Notes: generated by a model not told the origin, from the sequence alone. A stretch of DNA of 64,000 nucleotides from Curvibacter microcysteis (GCF_028649455.1 NZ_JAQSIO010000011.1:1-64000), one strand, 5' to 3'; shown: positions 54,955 through 64,000, counted from the first letter of the stretch. Made by a program: numbers and translations.

Positions 54955-57522
54955 TCAAGCGCCCAGGCTGTGCCGGGCGTCTCCGGAATGGGTGAAATAA
55001 AGCGCGCTGATGTCGTCCGAGATGCTGTAGGCCGCGGTCGTGCACAGGCTGAGCAGCTCGCTCAGTGACGGGTGAGCGTCGCTGCCCTCGGCATTGCAAA
55101 GCTTGGCCAAGTCCCACAGGTCGGGGTTGGGGATCAGCAGGGACAAGGTGCTCAGCTGACCCGGGGCGCTGCCCGCCAGGCGCGCCAGGCGCCCGCGCAG
55201 GGTTTGCGCCACCCAGCTCAGCGAGCGCGGGTTGTCGCGGTCCAACACCAGCAGGTCCAGCAGGGCGGCGAGTTCGCGGCTTTGCTGGAACTGGGCGTGG
55301 AAGGTGATCGTGCTGTCGAACAGGGCCAGCGTGGCCTCAAAGCCCGCCTCGTCGTGCAGTGCACCCGATTTCAGGCCCAGGGACAGGGCCGAGGACAGAA
55401 AGGCCAGCCGTTCAATGTGTCGCCCGATGGACAACAGACGCCAGCCGTCGTCACGGGTCATGCGATCGGTCTGACCACCGGTGATGGCGGCCAGGTGGCC
55501 ACTGGCCACTTCCAGGGCTTGCATGCCCTCGATGGTGCTGGGCGTGCTGCCCACGGCGGGGGCTTTCAAGCGCGCGAAGAACTCCTCTTCGGCCTGCACG
55601 ATGGTGTTCCAGTGCTCTTGCGACAGGCGCTCGCGCACGGCCGAGGCGGCTTGGCGCAGGGCCCGCAGGTTGAAGCCGACGCTGCTGGCGCGGTTGGTTT
55701 TGTCCAGGCCGTCGATCAGCGAGCGTTCGAACACGCGCCGCGCTTGCGTCGCTGGCGGCACGCTGGGCAGCACCAGCCCGCCCAGGATGGCCATCTCGCT
55801 GAGCCAGGCCAGCAGGGGTTGGGCCGATTGGTCATCGCCATTGAGGCTGGCCAGGGTGACCCGGGCCAGGCGGATGGTGTTTTCAGTGCGCTCGGTGTAG
55901 CGCCCGAGCCAGAACAGATTTTCAGCGGCCCGGCTGGTGACCACGCGTTTGCGCTGCACCACGGCCGCTGTGCCCGTGTGGGTGGGCAGCAAGCTCGTGC
56001 TGTCCACGCGCCCCGGGGTTTGCACCCAGACGTCGGCACTGCTGCCGCCGCGCTGCATGGAGGCGATTTCGGCGTTGGCACCGGCCAGGCGGGCCATGCC
56101 GCCCGGCAGCACGCGCCAGGAGCCAGGGCCGTCGGCGACGGCAAACACGCGCAGGATGACGGAACGGCGGGCCAGTTGGTTGTCGCCGCCTTGCTGGCGC
56201 CAGACCGGCATTTGCGACAGTGGCAAGCGGGTCTGCACGGTGTGTTCGTCGTTCTGGCGCAGGATGCGGCCCGCCCACTCGTCGATTTCGCGCTGGCTCA
56301 GGCTGGGGCCCGAGACCGATTCAAAAGTGTGCCGCCCCGCGCTGCCCGGGTAAGTGGGTTTGATCACCGATTCGCCCAGCAGAGGGAGCACCTCCTCGAG
56401 CGCCGCGCGCTCCCCGCACCACCAGGTGGGCAGGGCGGGCAGCAGCAGTTCTTCGTTCAGCAGGTGGCGGGCCAGAGCGGGCAAGAAGCCCAACAGGGCG
56501 GGCGACTCCAGGAAGGCCGAACCCGGGGTGTTGGCCACCAGCACGTTGCCTGCGCGGATGGCTTGCAACAAGCCGGGCACACCCAGGGTGGAGTCGGGGC
56601 GCAGCTCCAGCGGATCCAGGAACTCGTCGTCCAGGCGCTTGAGCAAGCCGTGCACGGGTTGCAGCCCTTGCAGGGTTTTCAGGTACAGGCGCTGGTCGCG
56701 CACGGTCAGGTCGCTGCCTTCCACCAGGGTCAGGCCCAGGTAACGCGCCAGGTAGGCGTGCTCGAAGTAGGTTTCGTTGTAGGGCCCGGGGGTGAGCAGG
56801 GCGATGTGCGCGTCGGCGCCGGCCGGGCTCATGGCCTTCAGGCCTTCGATGAGCGCGCGGTAGGTGCCCGCCAGACGCTGCACATGCATGGATTCAAAAG
56901 CCTGCGGAAACTGCCTCGACACGGCCAGGCGGTTTTCCAGCAGGTAGCCCAGGCCCGAGGGGGCTTGGGTGCGCTGTGACAGCACCCACCAGTTGCCGTC
57001 CGGACCGCGCGCCATGTCAAAGGCGGCGATGTGCAAGTGCGTGCCGCCCACGGGCTTGATGCCCTTCATGGCGCGCAGGTAGCCCGGGTGGCCTTGGACC
57101 AGGGCGGCCGGCAACAGGCCACTGGCCAGCAGGTGCTGCGGGCCGTAGACGTCGCTCATCACGCGGTCGAGCACGCGCACGCGCTGCAGCACGCCGGTCT
57201 CGATGTGGGCCCAGGTGCTGGGGCTGATGATCAGTGGGAACAGGTCCAGGGACCAGGGGCGTTGCAGGCCGGAGGCGTCGGCGTAGACGTTGTAGGTCAC
57301 GCCGTTGTCGCGGATTTGCCGTTTCAGGCTGGCGTAGCGGTGGTTCAGGTCGCTCAGGCCTTCGCTGCCCAGGTGGTCGAAAAATTCGGCCCAGGGGCCA
57401 GTGAACGGGGCTTCGGCTGGGCGGCTGGCCTTGCCGGCGAGGTCGCCCAGCAGTTCGTCGAAATGCCCCTCTTTGGCGGGCACGACCCAGTCGCTCGCAC
57501 TGGGCGGCCGGGGGGCTTTCAT
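54955..57522 (-). CDS. Circularly permuted ATP-grasp fused to alpha-E domain
   Basis: A large protein (855 aa from ATG 57522; 889 from ATG 57624). The first ~525 residues are a circularly permuted ATP-grasp (COG2308): GHFDELLGDLAGK, DNGVTYNVYADASGLQRPWS, LLTPGPYNETYFEHAYLARY, GNVLVANTPGSAFLESP and VIKPTYPGSAGRHTF. The rest is an alpha-E domain (COG2307): SRAAENLFWLGRYTERTENT, HWNTIVQAEEEFF, LLSIGRHIERLAFLSSAL. Such pairs usually occur as two genes; here they are fused. ATP-grasp enzymes form amide or peptide bonds; alpha-E is of unknown role. The upstream ATG at 57624 is inside a perfect hairpin, so 57522 or GTG 57555 is favoured. Confidence 0.88.
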   Translation of the reverse strand: MKAPRPPSASDWVVPAKEGHFDELLGDLAGKASRPAEAPFTGPWAEFFDHLGSEGLSDLNHRYASLKRQIRDNGVTYNVYADASGLQRPWSLDLFPLIISPSTWAHIETGVLQRVRVLDRVMSDVYGPQHLLASGLLPAALVQGHPGYLRAMKGIKPVGGTHLHIAAFDMARGPDGNWWVLSQRTQAPSGLGYLLENRLAVSRQFPQAFESMHVQRLAGTYRALIEGLKAMSPAGADAHIALLTPGPYNETYFEHAYLARYLGLTLVEGSDLTVRDQRLYLKTLQGLQPVHGLLKRLDDEFLDPLELRPDSTLGVPGLLQAIRAGNVLVANTPGSAFLESPALLGFLPALARHLLNEELLLPALPTWWCGERAALEEVLPLLGESVIKPTYPGSAGRHTFESVSGPSLSQREIDEWAGRILRQNDEHTVQTRLPLSQMPVWRQQGGDNQLARRSVILRVFAVADGPGSWRVLPGGMARLAGANAEIASMQRGGSSADVWVQTPGRVDSTSLLPTHTGTAAVVQRKRVVTSRAAENLFWLGRYTERTENTIRLARVTLASLNGDDQSAQPLLAWLSEMAILGGLVLPSVPPATQARRVFERSLIDGLDKTNRASSVGFNLRALRQAASAVRERLSQEHWNTIVQAEEEFFARLKAPAVGSTPSTIEGMQALEVASGHLAAITGGQTDRMTRDDGWRLLSIGRHIERLAFLSSALSLGLKSGALHDEAGFEATLALFDSTITFHAQFQQSRELAALLDLLVLDRDNPRSLSWVAQTLRGRLARLAGSAPGQLSTLSLLIPNPDLWDLAKLCNAEGSDAHPSLSELLSLCTTAAYSISDDISALYFTHSGDARHSLGA

Positions 57523-57599
57523 GGCATCGGAGGGGAGTGATTTGTTCTTGTCCACGGGCGCTATTGTCCCATGCGGGCTGGGTTCTTTGATGTGGGTCA

Positions 57600-57634
57600 C
57601 GAAGCCGTCATGTTGTGCAGGCATGACGGCTTCG
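57600..57634. repeat. Perfect 13-bp inverted repeat upstream of the ATP-grasp gene
   Basis: CGAAGCCGTCATG and CATGACGGCTTCG pair exactly across a 9-base loop. It lies between the stop of the DUF2126 protein gene (57650) and the likely ATP-grasp starts. No T-run follows, so it may be an attenuator, RNA-processing site or operator rather than a full terminator. Confidence 0.7.
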
Positions 57635-57649
57635 TGCCAGGACGCTGCT

Positions 57650-60600
57650 TCAGCGGCGCAGGTCCAGCGTGAACGGGAACTCACGGCTGCCCGGCACGCC
57701 GACGGTGGCCTGTGGCACCTGCATCGTGCCCGGGGTGTGGCCCATGCGGAAGAAGCGGGACAGGCGGCGGCTTTCGGCTTCGTAGGCGTTGACCGGGAAT
57801 GTCACGTAGTTGCGTCCGCCCGGGTGGGCGACGTGGTACTGGCAGCCGCCGACCGAGCGCTTCATCCAGCTGTCAACGATGTCGAACACCAGGGGCGCGT
57901 GCACGCCGATGCTGGGGTGCAGGGCCGAGGGCGGGTTCCAGGCCTTGTAGCGCACACCGGCCACGAATTCGCCTTCCACGCCCGTGGGCTGCAGGGGCAG
58001 GGCGCGGCCGTTGACGGTGATGACGTGGCGGCTCTCGTTGAAGCCACTGACATGCACTTCGATGCGCTCCAGCGACGAGTCCACGTAGCGCACGGTGCCG
58101 CCGGCCGAGCCTTCCTCGCCCATGACGTGCCAGGGTTCCAGCGCGTTGCGCAAGGTGACTTCCATGCCCATGGACTGCACGCTGCCGACCAAGGGGAAGC
58201 GGAACTCAAAGTGCGGCGCAAACCAGGCGTCGTCAAACGCATAGCCAGCCTGGCGCATCTCGGCCATGACGTCGTTGAAGTCCTGGCGCACAAAGTGCGG
58301 CAGCAGGCAGCGGTCGTGCAACTGGGTGCCCCAGCGGGTGACTGGCGCCTTGTAGGGCTGTTTCCAGAAGCGCGCGATCAGGGCGCGCAGCAGCAGTTGC
58401 TGCGCGATGCTCATGCGGGCGTGGGGCGGCATCTCGAAGGCGCGCAGCTCCAGCAGACCCAGGCGACCGGTGCTGCTGTCGGGCGAGTAGAGCTTGTCGA
58501 TGCAGAACTCGCTGCGGTGGGTGTTGCCGGTCACGTCGACCAAGATGTTGCGCAGCGTGCGGTCCACCAGCCACGGCGGCATGTCCTGGCCGTAGGTTTC
58601 GCGGTTGCGTTCGATCTCGCGCAGGGCGATTTCCAGCTCGTAAAGCTGGTCGTTGCGTGCCTCGTCCACGCGCGGGGCCTGGCTGGTCGGGCCAATGAAC
58701 ATGCCCGAGAACAGGTAGCTCAGCGAAGGGTGGTTGTGCCAATACAGGATCAGGCTGGCCAGCAGCTCGGGGCGGCGCAGGAAGGGGCTGTCGGCCGGCG
58801 TGGCGCCACCCAGCACGAAGTGGTTGCCACCCCCCGTGCCGGTGTGTCGGCCATCGGTCATGAACTTCTCGGCGGTCAGGCGCGTTTCAAACGCGGCTTG
58901 GTACAGGAACTCGGTGTGCTGCACCAGTTCCTTCCAGTTGTGGGCCGGGTGGATGTTGACCTCGATCACGCCCGGATCGGGGGTGACTTGCAGCACCTTC
59001 AGGCGCGGGTCGCGCGGCGGCGGGTAGCCTTCGAGCACGATGGCCATGCCCAGTTCGCTGGCCGTGGCTTCGACGGCGGCCAGCAGGTCCAGGTAATCCT
59101 CCAGGCGCGACAGGGGCGGCATGAAGACGTAGAGCAGGCTGGATTTGGGCGCCTTGGACTCGACCTTGGGGCCGCTGGCGCGGGCCGGGTTGCGGGCTTC
59201 CACGCAGAGCGCCGTGCGCGTGATCCAGTGGGCCGACACGCCACGGGCCGGGGCCTGGGTCCAGGCAGCGGGCTGGGGCTGGCCCGTTTGGGTCGCCGCC
59301 TCCGCCACGCCGCTGTCGGTCACGCCGCTGCCCCAACCCTGGGTGCGGCGCTGGGCCTCACCCGGGGTTTGGGCGCCCGCCAGGTAGGGCACGCCACGCA
59401 GGTCGCTGCCAAAGGCGGCCCCCACGCCCGGCGCGCTGTGGCGGGACTGGAAGTCGGCGCTGCTTGGCAGGGCGCTGCGCGGGGCCATGGGGTCGGTTTC
59501 GACCATGTAGGGGTAGTCGGCGCTGGTGACCCAGGGCAGGGAGTCCAGCGGCAAGCGGTAGCCCATGGGCGAGTCGCCCGGGATCAGGTACATGCGCTCG
59601 TCGCGGAAGAACCAGGGACCGGTGCTCCACAGCGGACCGACCATTTGCGGGTTGCCGGCGTCGGGGTTGATCTCCAGCGGCAGCACATAGCCCACCACCG
59701 AGTCCAGCTTCTGGCCAAAGACGCGGCGCAGGCGCACGCGCTCCAGTTCGTCGTCGAGCTTGGAGTCAAAGGGGTCAACGTTGACGGGCAGGCGGCGTTC
59801 GCGCCACAGGTAGTACCAGGTGTCTTCGTAGCCCGCTTCGATGAAGTGGTCACTCAGGCCCAGCTTGCCGGCCAGGGTCTGGGTGAAGCGCTCGGCGTCG
59901 GCGCTGGTGTAGTGCATGGGGGTCCGCTCGTCAGCGAACAGGGCTGGGTTTTGCCAGATGGGCTGGCCGTCGGCGCGCCAGCAGATCGACAGGGCCCAGC
60001 GCGGCAGTTGCTCGCCGGGGTACCACTTGCCCTGGCCAAAGTGGAGGAAGCCCCCTTGGCCGTACTCGTCGCGCAGCTTGTGCACCAGCTCGGTGGCGTA
60101 GGCCCGCTTGGTGGGGCCCAGGGCGTCGGTGTTCCATTCGGCGCCGTCGCGGTCTTCGGTGGCCACGTAGGTTGGCTCTCCGCCTTGGGTCAGGCGCACA
60201 TCGCCGGCTTGCAGTTCTTGGTCCACCGCCTCGCCCAAGGCCAGCACCTGGGCCCATTGTTCGTCGGTGTACGGCTGGGTGACGCGCGGGGACTCGTAAA
60301 TCCGGGTCACGCCCATGTGGTGGCTGAATTCGACTTCGCACTTGTCCACCGCGCCTTCGACCGGGGCCGCGCCCGAGGGCTGGGGCGTGCAGGCCAGGGG
60401 AATGTGGCCTTCGCCGGCCAGCAGGCCCGAGGTGGGGTCCAGCCCGATCCAGCCTGCGCCGGGCAGGTAGACCTCGCACCAGGCGTGCAGGTCGGTGAAG
60501 TCAACTTCGGTGCCGCTGGGGCCGTCCAGGGCCTTGACGTCGGGCTTGAGCTGGATCAGGTAGCCCGAGACAAAGCGCGCGGCCAGGCCGCAGTGGCGCA

Positions 60601-61171
60601 TCAGCTGAACCAGCAGCCAGCCCGAATCGCGGCAAGAACCCGAGGCCTTGGTCAGCGTTTCCTCGGGCGTTTGCACGCCCGGTTCCATGCGGATCAGGTA
60701 GCCGATGTCGTTTTGCAGTTTCTGGTTCAGTCGAACCAGGAAGTCAATGGTGCGGCATTCGCTGCGGTCGATCTCGGCCAGGTACTTCTTGAGCACCGGC
60801 GTGACGGGCTCGGTGACGAGGTAGGGCGCCAGCTCCTCCTGGACCAGCTTGTCGTACTGGAACGGGAAGTTCTCGGCCGCCGGCTCCAGAAAGAAATCGA
60901 AAGGGTTGTAAACCGCCATCTCGACCACCAGGTCGACCGTGACCTTGAATTCGGTGGTGGGATTGGGGAAGACCAGCCGCGCCTGGTAGTTGGCGAACGG
61001 GTCTTGCTGCCAGTTGATGAAATGGTTGCTGGGCTCGATGCGCAGCGAATAGGAAATGATTTTGCTGCGGCAGTGCGGGGCTGGACGCAGTCGGACCACC
61101 TGGGGGCCCAGGTTGACGGGGCGGTCGTAGCGGTAGTGGGTGACGTGGTTCAGTGCGGCGTGGATCGACAT
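57650..61171 (-). CDS. Large transglutaminase/DUF2126 protein
   Basis: A 1173-aa protein. Residues 5-110 are a transglutaminase N-terminal beta domain; the catalytic core has C180 (SGSCRDSGWLLVQLMRHC), H229 (DLHAWCEVYLPGAGW) and D245 (GLDPTSG). From about 320 to the end is DUF2126: GGEPTYVATEDRDG, RFTQTLAGKLGLSDHFIEAG, LLASLILYWHNHPSLSYLFS and QALNALEP-like blocks near the end. It opens the minus-strand three-gene operon and is divergent from comEC. GAGAGACAAG-like bases before the ATG are a weak ribosome site. Predicted cytoplasmic. Confidence 0.9.
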   Translation of the reverse strand: MSIHAALNHVTHYRYDRPVNLGPQVVRLRPAPHCRSKIISYSLRIEPSNHFINWQQDPFANYQARLVFPNPTTEFKVTVDLVVEMAVYNPFDFFLEPAAENFPFQYDKLVQEELAPYLVTEPVTPVLKKYLAEIDRSECRTIDFLVRLNQKLQNDIGYLIRMEPGVQTPEETLTKASGSCRDSGWLLVQLMRHCGLAARFVSGYLIQLKPDVKALDGPSGTEVDFTDLHAWCEVYLPGAGWIGLDPTSGLLAGEGHIPLACTPQPSGAAPVEGAVDKCEVEFSHHMGVTRIYESPRVTQPYTDEQWAQVLALGEAVDQELQAGDVRLTQGGEPTYVATEDRDGAEWNTDALGPTKRAYATELVHKLRDEYGQGGFLHFGQGKWYPGEQLPRWALSICWRADGQPIWQNPALFADERTPMHYTSADAERFTQTLAGKLGLSDHFIEAGYEDTWYYLWRERRLPVNVDPFDSKLDDELERVRLRRVFGQKLDSVVGYVLPLEINPDAGNPQMVGPLWSTGPWFFRDERMYLIPGDSPMGYRLPLDSLPWVTSADYPYMVETDPMAPRSALPSSADFQSRHSAPGVGAAFGSDLRGVPYLAGAQTPGEAQRRTQGWGSGVTDSGVAEAATQTGQPQPAAWTQAPARGVSAHWITRTALCVEARNPARASGPKVESKAPKSSLLYVFMPPLSRLEDYLDLLAAVEATASELGMAIVLEGYPPPRDPRLKVLQVTPDPGVIEVNIHPAHNWKELVQHTEFLYQAAFETRLTAEKFMTDGRHTGTGGGNHFVLGGATPADSPFLRRPELLASLILYWHNHPSLSYLFSGMFIGPTSQAPRVDEARNDQLYELEIALREIERNRETYGQDMPPWLVDRTLRNILVDVTGNTHRSEFCIDKLYSPDSSTGRLGLLELRAFEMPPHARMSIAQQLLLRALIARFWKQPYKAPVTRWGTQLHDRCLLPHFVRQDFNDVMAEMRQAGYAFDDAWFAPHFEFRFPLVGSVQSMGMEVTLRNALEPWHVMGEEGSAGGTVRYVDSSLERIEVHVSGFNESRHVITVNGRALPLQPTGVEGEFVAGVRYKAWNPPSALHPSIGVHAPLVFDIVDSWMKRSVGGCQYHVAHPGGRNYVTFPVNAYEAESRRLSRFFRMGHTPGTMQVPQATVGVPGSREFPFTLDLRR

Positions 61172-61287
61172 TCGTCTTGTCTCTCTGGCAAAAAGGCCAT
61201 CAAACGGCTGCTGGGGACAGCAGCCCTGTGAAACATCCTAGCAAGAGCTGCGCCACGGCGTGTGTCAATCGAGGCTTTGCTGCGCCC

Positions 61288-61293
61288 TAGGAT
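61288..61293 (+). promoter_or_regulatory. Candidate -10 for leaderless comEC mRNA
   Basis: TAGGAT ends six bases before the comEC ATG; there is no Shine-Dalgarno (GGCGAA). Confidence 0.4.
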
Positions 61294-61299
61294 GGCGAA

Positions 61300-63837
61300 A
61301 TGCCGCAGCTTTGGAGCACCGATGTGCCTGGGCATTCCAGCCCCGGCGGGCAGTCGTCTTTTTGGCGCTTGCCGTGGCGTGGCTGCATGGCGGCCAGCCT
61401 GGGGGTGTTGGCGGGCACCGCGTTGCAGCTGCAGCAGGCCCGCTTGTGGCCCTTGGTGGATGTTGTCTGGGTGGGGCTGGCGGGCCTGGTGCTGAGCCTG
61501 GGCATGGCGTGGCTCGGTGACCGCCCTGGCCGCCGCGCAGTCCGCTTGAGCGGGGTGGGGGCCTGGGTGCTGGTTTGGCTTCTGGCCTTGGTCCTGACCT
61601 GGGCCCAGCTTGGCATCCGCGCCGCGCTGTTGCGCGACAGTGCCTTGCCCGAAGCGTGGGAGGGCCTGGACATCGAGGTCATCGGCCGGGTCAGTGCCAT
61701 GCCCCAACGGCTGGCCTGGGGCCAACGGTTTTTGCTGGTGCCTGAATCGGCGCAGTGGGCCGGCCAGGCCTTGGCACTGCCCTCACCGCTCTGGCTGGGC
61801 TGGTCCGGTGCTGGCGATGGGGGGGAGGCTGCCGCACCCGCCTTGGTCGCGGGGGAGCGCTGGCGCTTCAGCGTGCGCTTGAAGCGGGTGCACGGCGCGC
61901 TCAACCCCGGCGGCTTTGACCATGAGCTCTGGCTGTGGGAGCAGGGCGTGCTGGCCACGGGCCAGGTGCGCGCGGGGCCGGGCCTGCCCCTGCCCGAGCG
62001 ACTGGTCGCCACCGCTGCTTACCCCGTGGAGCGCTGGCGTCAGCGGGTGCGCGATGCGATCTGGCGGCACTTGCTGCAGGGCGTGCCCGAAGGCGGCTCA
62101 GTTCGGCAGGCCGGCGTGGTGGTGGCCTTGGTCACCGGGGACCAGCGCGCCATTGAGCGTGCCGATTGGCAAGTCTTCCGCAGCACTGGCGTGGCCCACC
62201 TGATGAGCATTTCGGGCCTGCACATCACCTTGCTGGCCTGGCTGGCCAGCCGGGCGATCCAGGCGCTGTGGCGTCAGACGGCGCGCTGGCCGGGGGCGCT
62301 GGGCCGGGTGTGCCTGCGCTGGCCTGCGCCCTGGGTGGCCAGCCTCGGTGGCTTGCTGGTGGCCTTGTCCTATTCGGTGTTTTGCGGTTGGGGCGTGCCG
62401 GCGCAGCGCACCGTCGGCATGTTGGCGGTGCTGACCTGTCTGCGTGCGGCGGGCTTGCGCTGGCCGTGGCAACAGACCTGGGCCTTGATGGCCGCGGTGG
62501 TGGTCCTGTGGGACCCCTGGGCTTGGCTGCAGCCGGGCTTTTGGCTGAGTTTTGTGGCGGTGGGAGTGTTGTTCGTCACCGATGCTGGCGCCAAGGGGCG
62601 CGCGCTGCCTCAGGAGCCCGTCTCGGCCTGGCTTCAAGCCTGGCGTGCCGTGGCGGCCTTGCTGCGCGAGCAGTGGGTGCTAACGCTGGCGCTGGCTCCG
62701 CTGACCCTGTGGCTGTTCGGCCAGGTCTCCGTGGTCGGCTTGGTGGCCAATTTATTCGCCATCCCTTGGGTGACTGGGGTGGTCACGCCATTGGCGCTGT
62801 TGGGTTGTCTGCTGCCTCCCCTGTGGGATGCCGCGGCCTGGGCGGTGCAGGGTCTGGCGGTGGTGCTGGTCTGGTTGGCCGCCTGGCCTGGGGCCACCTG
62901 GTCGGTGGCCGCGCCCCCGCTTTGGGCTGGCGCGGTGGGCTTGCTGGGCGGTGTGATGTGCGCGGGGCCCTGGCCTGGCGCTTGGCGCCTGTTGGGCGTG
63001 CCCTTGCTCTTGCCGGTGCTGTTTTGGCAAGCGCAGCGGCCCGATTGGGGACGCTTCGAGCTGCTGGCCGCCGATGTGGGGCAGGGCAATGCGGTGATCG
63101 TGCGCACCGCGCAGCACACCCTGGTGTACGACGCGGGGTCACGCTACTCGCCGGACAGCGACGCGGGTGACCGCGTTCTTTTGCCCTTGTTGCGGGCGGC
63201 GGGCGAAACGCCTGACCGGCTGGTGCTGAGCCACCGTGATACCGACCACACGGGGGGCGCGCGGGCCTTGCTGTCGGCCTTCCCCCAAATGACGCTGTGG
63301 TCCTCTCTGGCACCTGATCACCCCCTGCGCTTGGGCCGCGAGCACACCGCTTGTGGCACCGGGCAAGGTTGGCAGTGGGACGGGGTGCATTTCGCCTTTT
63401 CGCACCCCGGCGCGGTGGCCTTGGGGCCCGAGCCGCGTCCCAATGCCCTCAGTTGCGTGCTGCGGGTGCAGGACGCCCACGGTGTGGCGGCGTTGTTGCC
63501 GGGCGACATCGAAGCAGCGCAAGAGTTGGCCCTGGTCGGCCAGGGGGCAGCGCTGGCAGCCGATTGGTTGTTGGTGCCGCACCATGGCAGCAAGACGTCG
63601 TCGACCCCGGCCTTTGTGGCTGCGGTGGCGCCTCGGGTGGCCGTGGTGCAGGCGGGCTACCGCAACCGCTTTGCCCACCCTGCGCCCGAGGTGCGCGAGC
63701 GCTATTTGACGCGCGAGCTGCGCTGGGTCGAGACCCCTGTCTGTGGCGCCGCGCTGTGGCGCAGTCAACAGCCTGACACGGTTCAGTGTGAGCGTGAGCA
63801 TCGGCCTCGCTATTGGCATTGGCCCTTGCACCCCTGA
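61300..63837 (+). CDS. comEC: DNA internalization competence protein ComEC/Rec2
   Basis: ComEC is the inner-membrane channel that brings single-stranded DNA into the cell in natural transformation. The 845-aa protein has N-terminal helices and a DUF4131/OB-like domain (about 60-250), the Competence domain with multiple helices (HLMSISGLHITLLAW, GWGVPAQRTVGMLAVL, PWAWLQPGFWLSFVAVG), and a C-terminal metallo-beta-lactamase domain (DVGQGNAVIVRT, VYDAG, LSHRDTDHTGGAR, LLVPHHGSKTSS). The MBL part may digest the non-transported strand. No other competence genes are in the window. Confidence 0.95.
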   Translation: MPQLWSTDVPGHSSPGGQSSFWRLPWRGCMAASLGVLAGTALQLQQARLWPLVDVVWVGLAGLVLSLGMAWLGDRPGRRAVRLSGVGAWVLVWLLALVLTWAQLGIRAALLRDSALPEAWEGLDIEVIGRVSAMPQRLAWGQRFLLVPESAQWAGQALALPSPLWLGWSGAGDGGEAAAPALVAGERWRFSVRLKRVHGALNPGGFDHELWLWEQGVLATGQVRAGPGLPLPERLVATAAYPVERWRQRVRDAIWRHLLQGVPEGGSVRQAGVVVALVTGDQRAIERADWQVFRSTGVAHLMSISGLHITLLAWLASRAIQALWRQTARWPGALGRVCLRWPAPWVASLGGLLVALSYSVFCGWGVPAQRTVGMLAVLTCLRAAGLRWPWQQTWALMAAVVVLWDPWAWLQPGFWLSFVAVGVLFVTDAGAKGRALPQEPVSAWLQAWRAVAALLREQWVLTLALAPLTLWLFGQVSVVGLVANLFAIPWVTGVVTPLALLGCLLPPLWDAAAWAVQGLAVVLVWLAAWPGATWSVAAPPLWAGAVGLLGGVMCAGPWPGAWRLLGVPLLLPVLFWQAQRPDWGRFELLAADVGQGNAVIVRTAQHTLVYDAGSRYSPDSDAGDRVLLPLLRAAGETPDRLVLSHRDTDHTGGARALLSAFPQMTLWSSLAPDHPLRLGREHTACGTGQGWQWDGVHFAFSHPGAVALGPEPRPNALSCVLRVQDAHGVAALLPGDIEAAQELALVGQGAALAADWLLVPHHGSKTSSTPAFVAAVAPRVAVVQAGYRNRFAHPAPEVRERYLTRELRWVETPVCGAALWRSQQPDTVQCEREHRPRYWHWPLHP

Positions 63838-63924
63838 GTTTCAGCGGCTGATTTTTGAGATTCACGCCCAAATCCGGTGCATGGTGGGCCCGGAAATTGC
63901 TATGCTGGAGACAGGAGATGGCAC

Positions 63925-64000
63925 ATGCTGAAATTTGACGAGATGTACACCCGTTTGCCCCTTGAGGGCAGTCCCGTGCGAGCCCACTACGAGGCCTACG
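63925..64000 (+). CDS. Circularly permuted ATP-grasp protein, N-terminus (cut by window edge)
   Basis: The first 25 codons of a gene that runs off the window. MLKFDEMYTRLPLEGSPVRA then HYEAY matches, from memory, the start of stand-alone circularly permuted type 2 ATP-grasp proteins (FDEM...VRPHY). GGAG lies 8 bases before the ATG. If correct, it is a second ATP-grasp system flanking comEC, separate from the fused one at 54955. Confidence 0.65.
   Translation, partial: MLKFDEMYTRLPLEGSPVRAHYEAY

Noticed and set aside
57401-61231. A very long open frame on the plus strand opposite the DUF2126 and ATP-grasp genes
   Set aside because: It mirrors the codon pattern of the real minus-strand genes, as is common in high-GC DNA, and its translation is His/Gly/Val/Arg-rich with no domain.

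Overview
The window is a high-GC chromosomal segment whose protein content points to a betaproteobacterium of the Burkholderiales, most likely Comamonadaceae. This is inferred from gene content and order: two Bug-type (TctC) solute-binding proteins around xerD, a parE-lytic transglycosylase-parC operon, pyrG-kdsA-eno-ftsB, dapA-bamC, and comEC beside transglutaminase and ATP-grasp genes. I could not run any search. Nearly all of it is housekeeping DNA; there is no prophage, IS element, CRISPR array or tRNA that I can see. The left edge cuts through a 5S rRNA gene at the end of an rRNA operon.

Layout. 1-7057: 5S rRNA end, then a minus-strand run of MFS exporter, miaA, and a LolD/FtsX-type ABC exporter with an AttH-like exported protein. 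7236-13356: serine hydrolase, fdxA, mutL (endonuclease type), a DedA protein, the wreck of an aromatic-ring hydroxylase (alpha and beta subunits, both broken) and a small lipoprotein. 13551-20760: amiC-tsaE, queG, an AEC transporter, and two Bug genes flanking xerD. 20868-26049: two tandem EAL-like/HDOD proteins, a DUF455 ferritin-like protein, a gamma-carbonic anhydrase and hslO. 26138-31972: pnuC with a NadR-like kinase, then pyrG-kdsA-(DUF1330)-eno-ftsB. 32056-36556: a LysR regulator divergent from mmsA, then coaBC-dut. 36653-46186: slyD, the ribosomal oxygenase RoxA with a coupled unknown gene, an Ala/Pro-rich lipoprotein, a SRAP-like protein without its catalytic Cys, an MBL hydrolase, dapA-bamC, a methyltransferase-SDR pair and an MFS carrier. 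46309-53955: parE-lytic transglycosylase-parC, a chemoreceptor with a CheR/CheB-tether-like tail, and RidA. 54048-64000: a minus-strand transglutaminase/DUF2126, ATP-grasp/alpha-E and transglutaminase operon, divergent comEC, and the start of a second ATP-grasp gene at the right edge.

Themes. Many genes are translationally coupled through overlapping stop and start codons. At least nine genes have a TANNNT-like -10 element ending six or seven bases before the start codon, which predicts leaderless mRNAs; this explains several GTG starts and the lack of Shine-Dalgarno sites. The least understood systems are the transglutaminase/ATP-grasp/alpha-E operon next to comEC, the AttH-linked ABC exporter, the Cys-less SRAP protein and the decayed hydroxylase locus.
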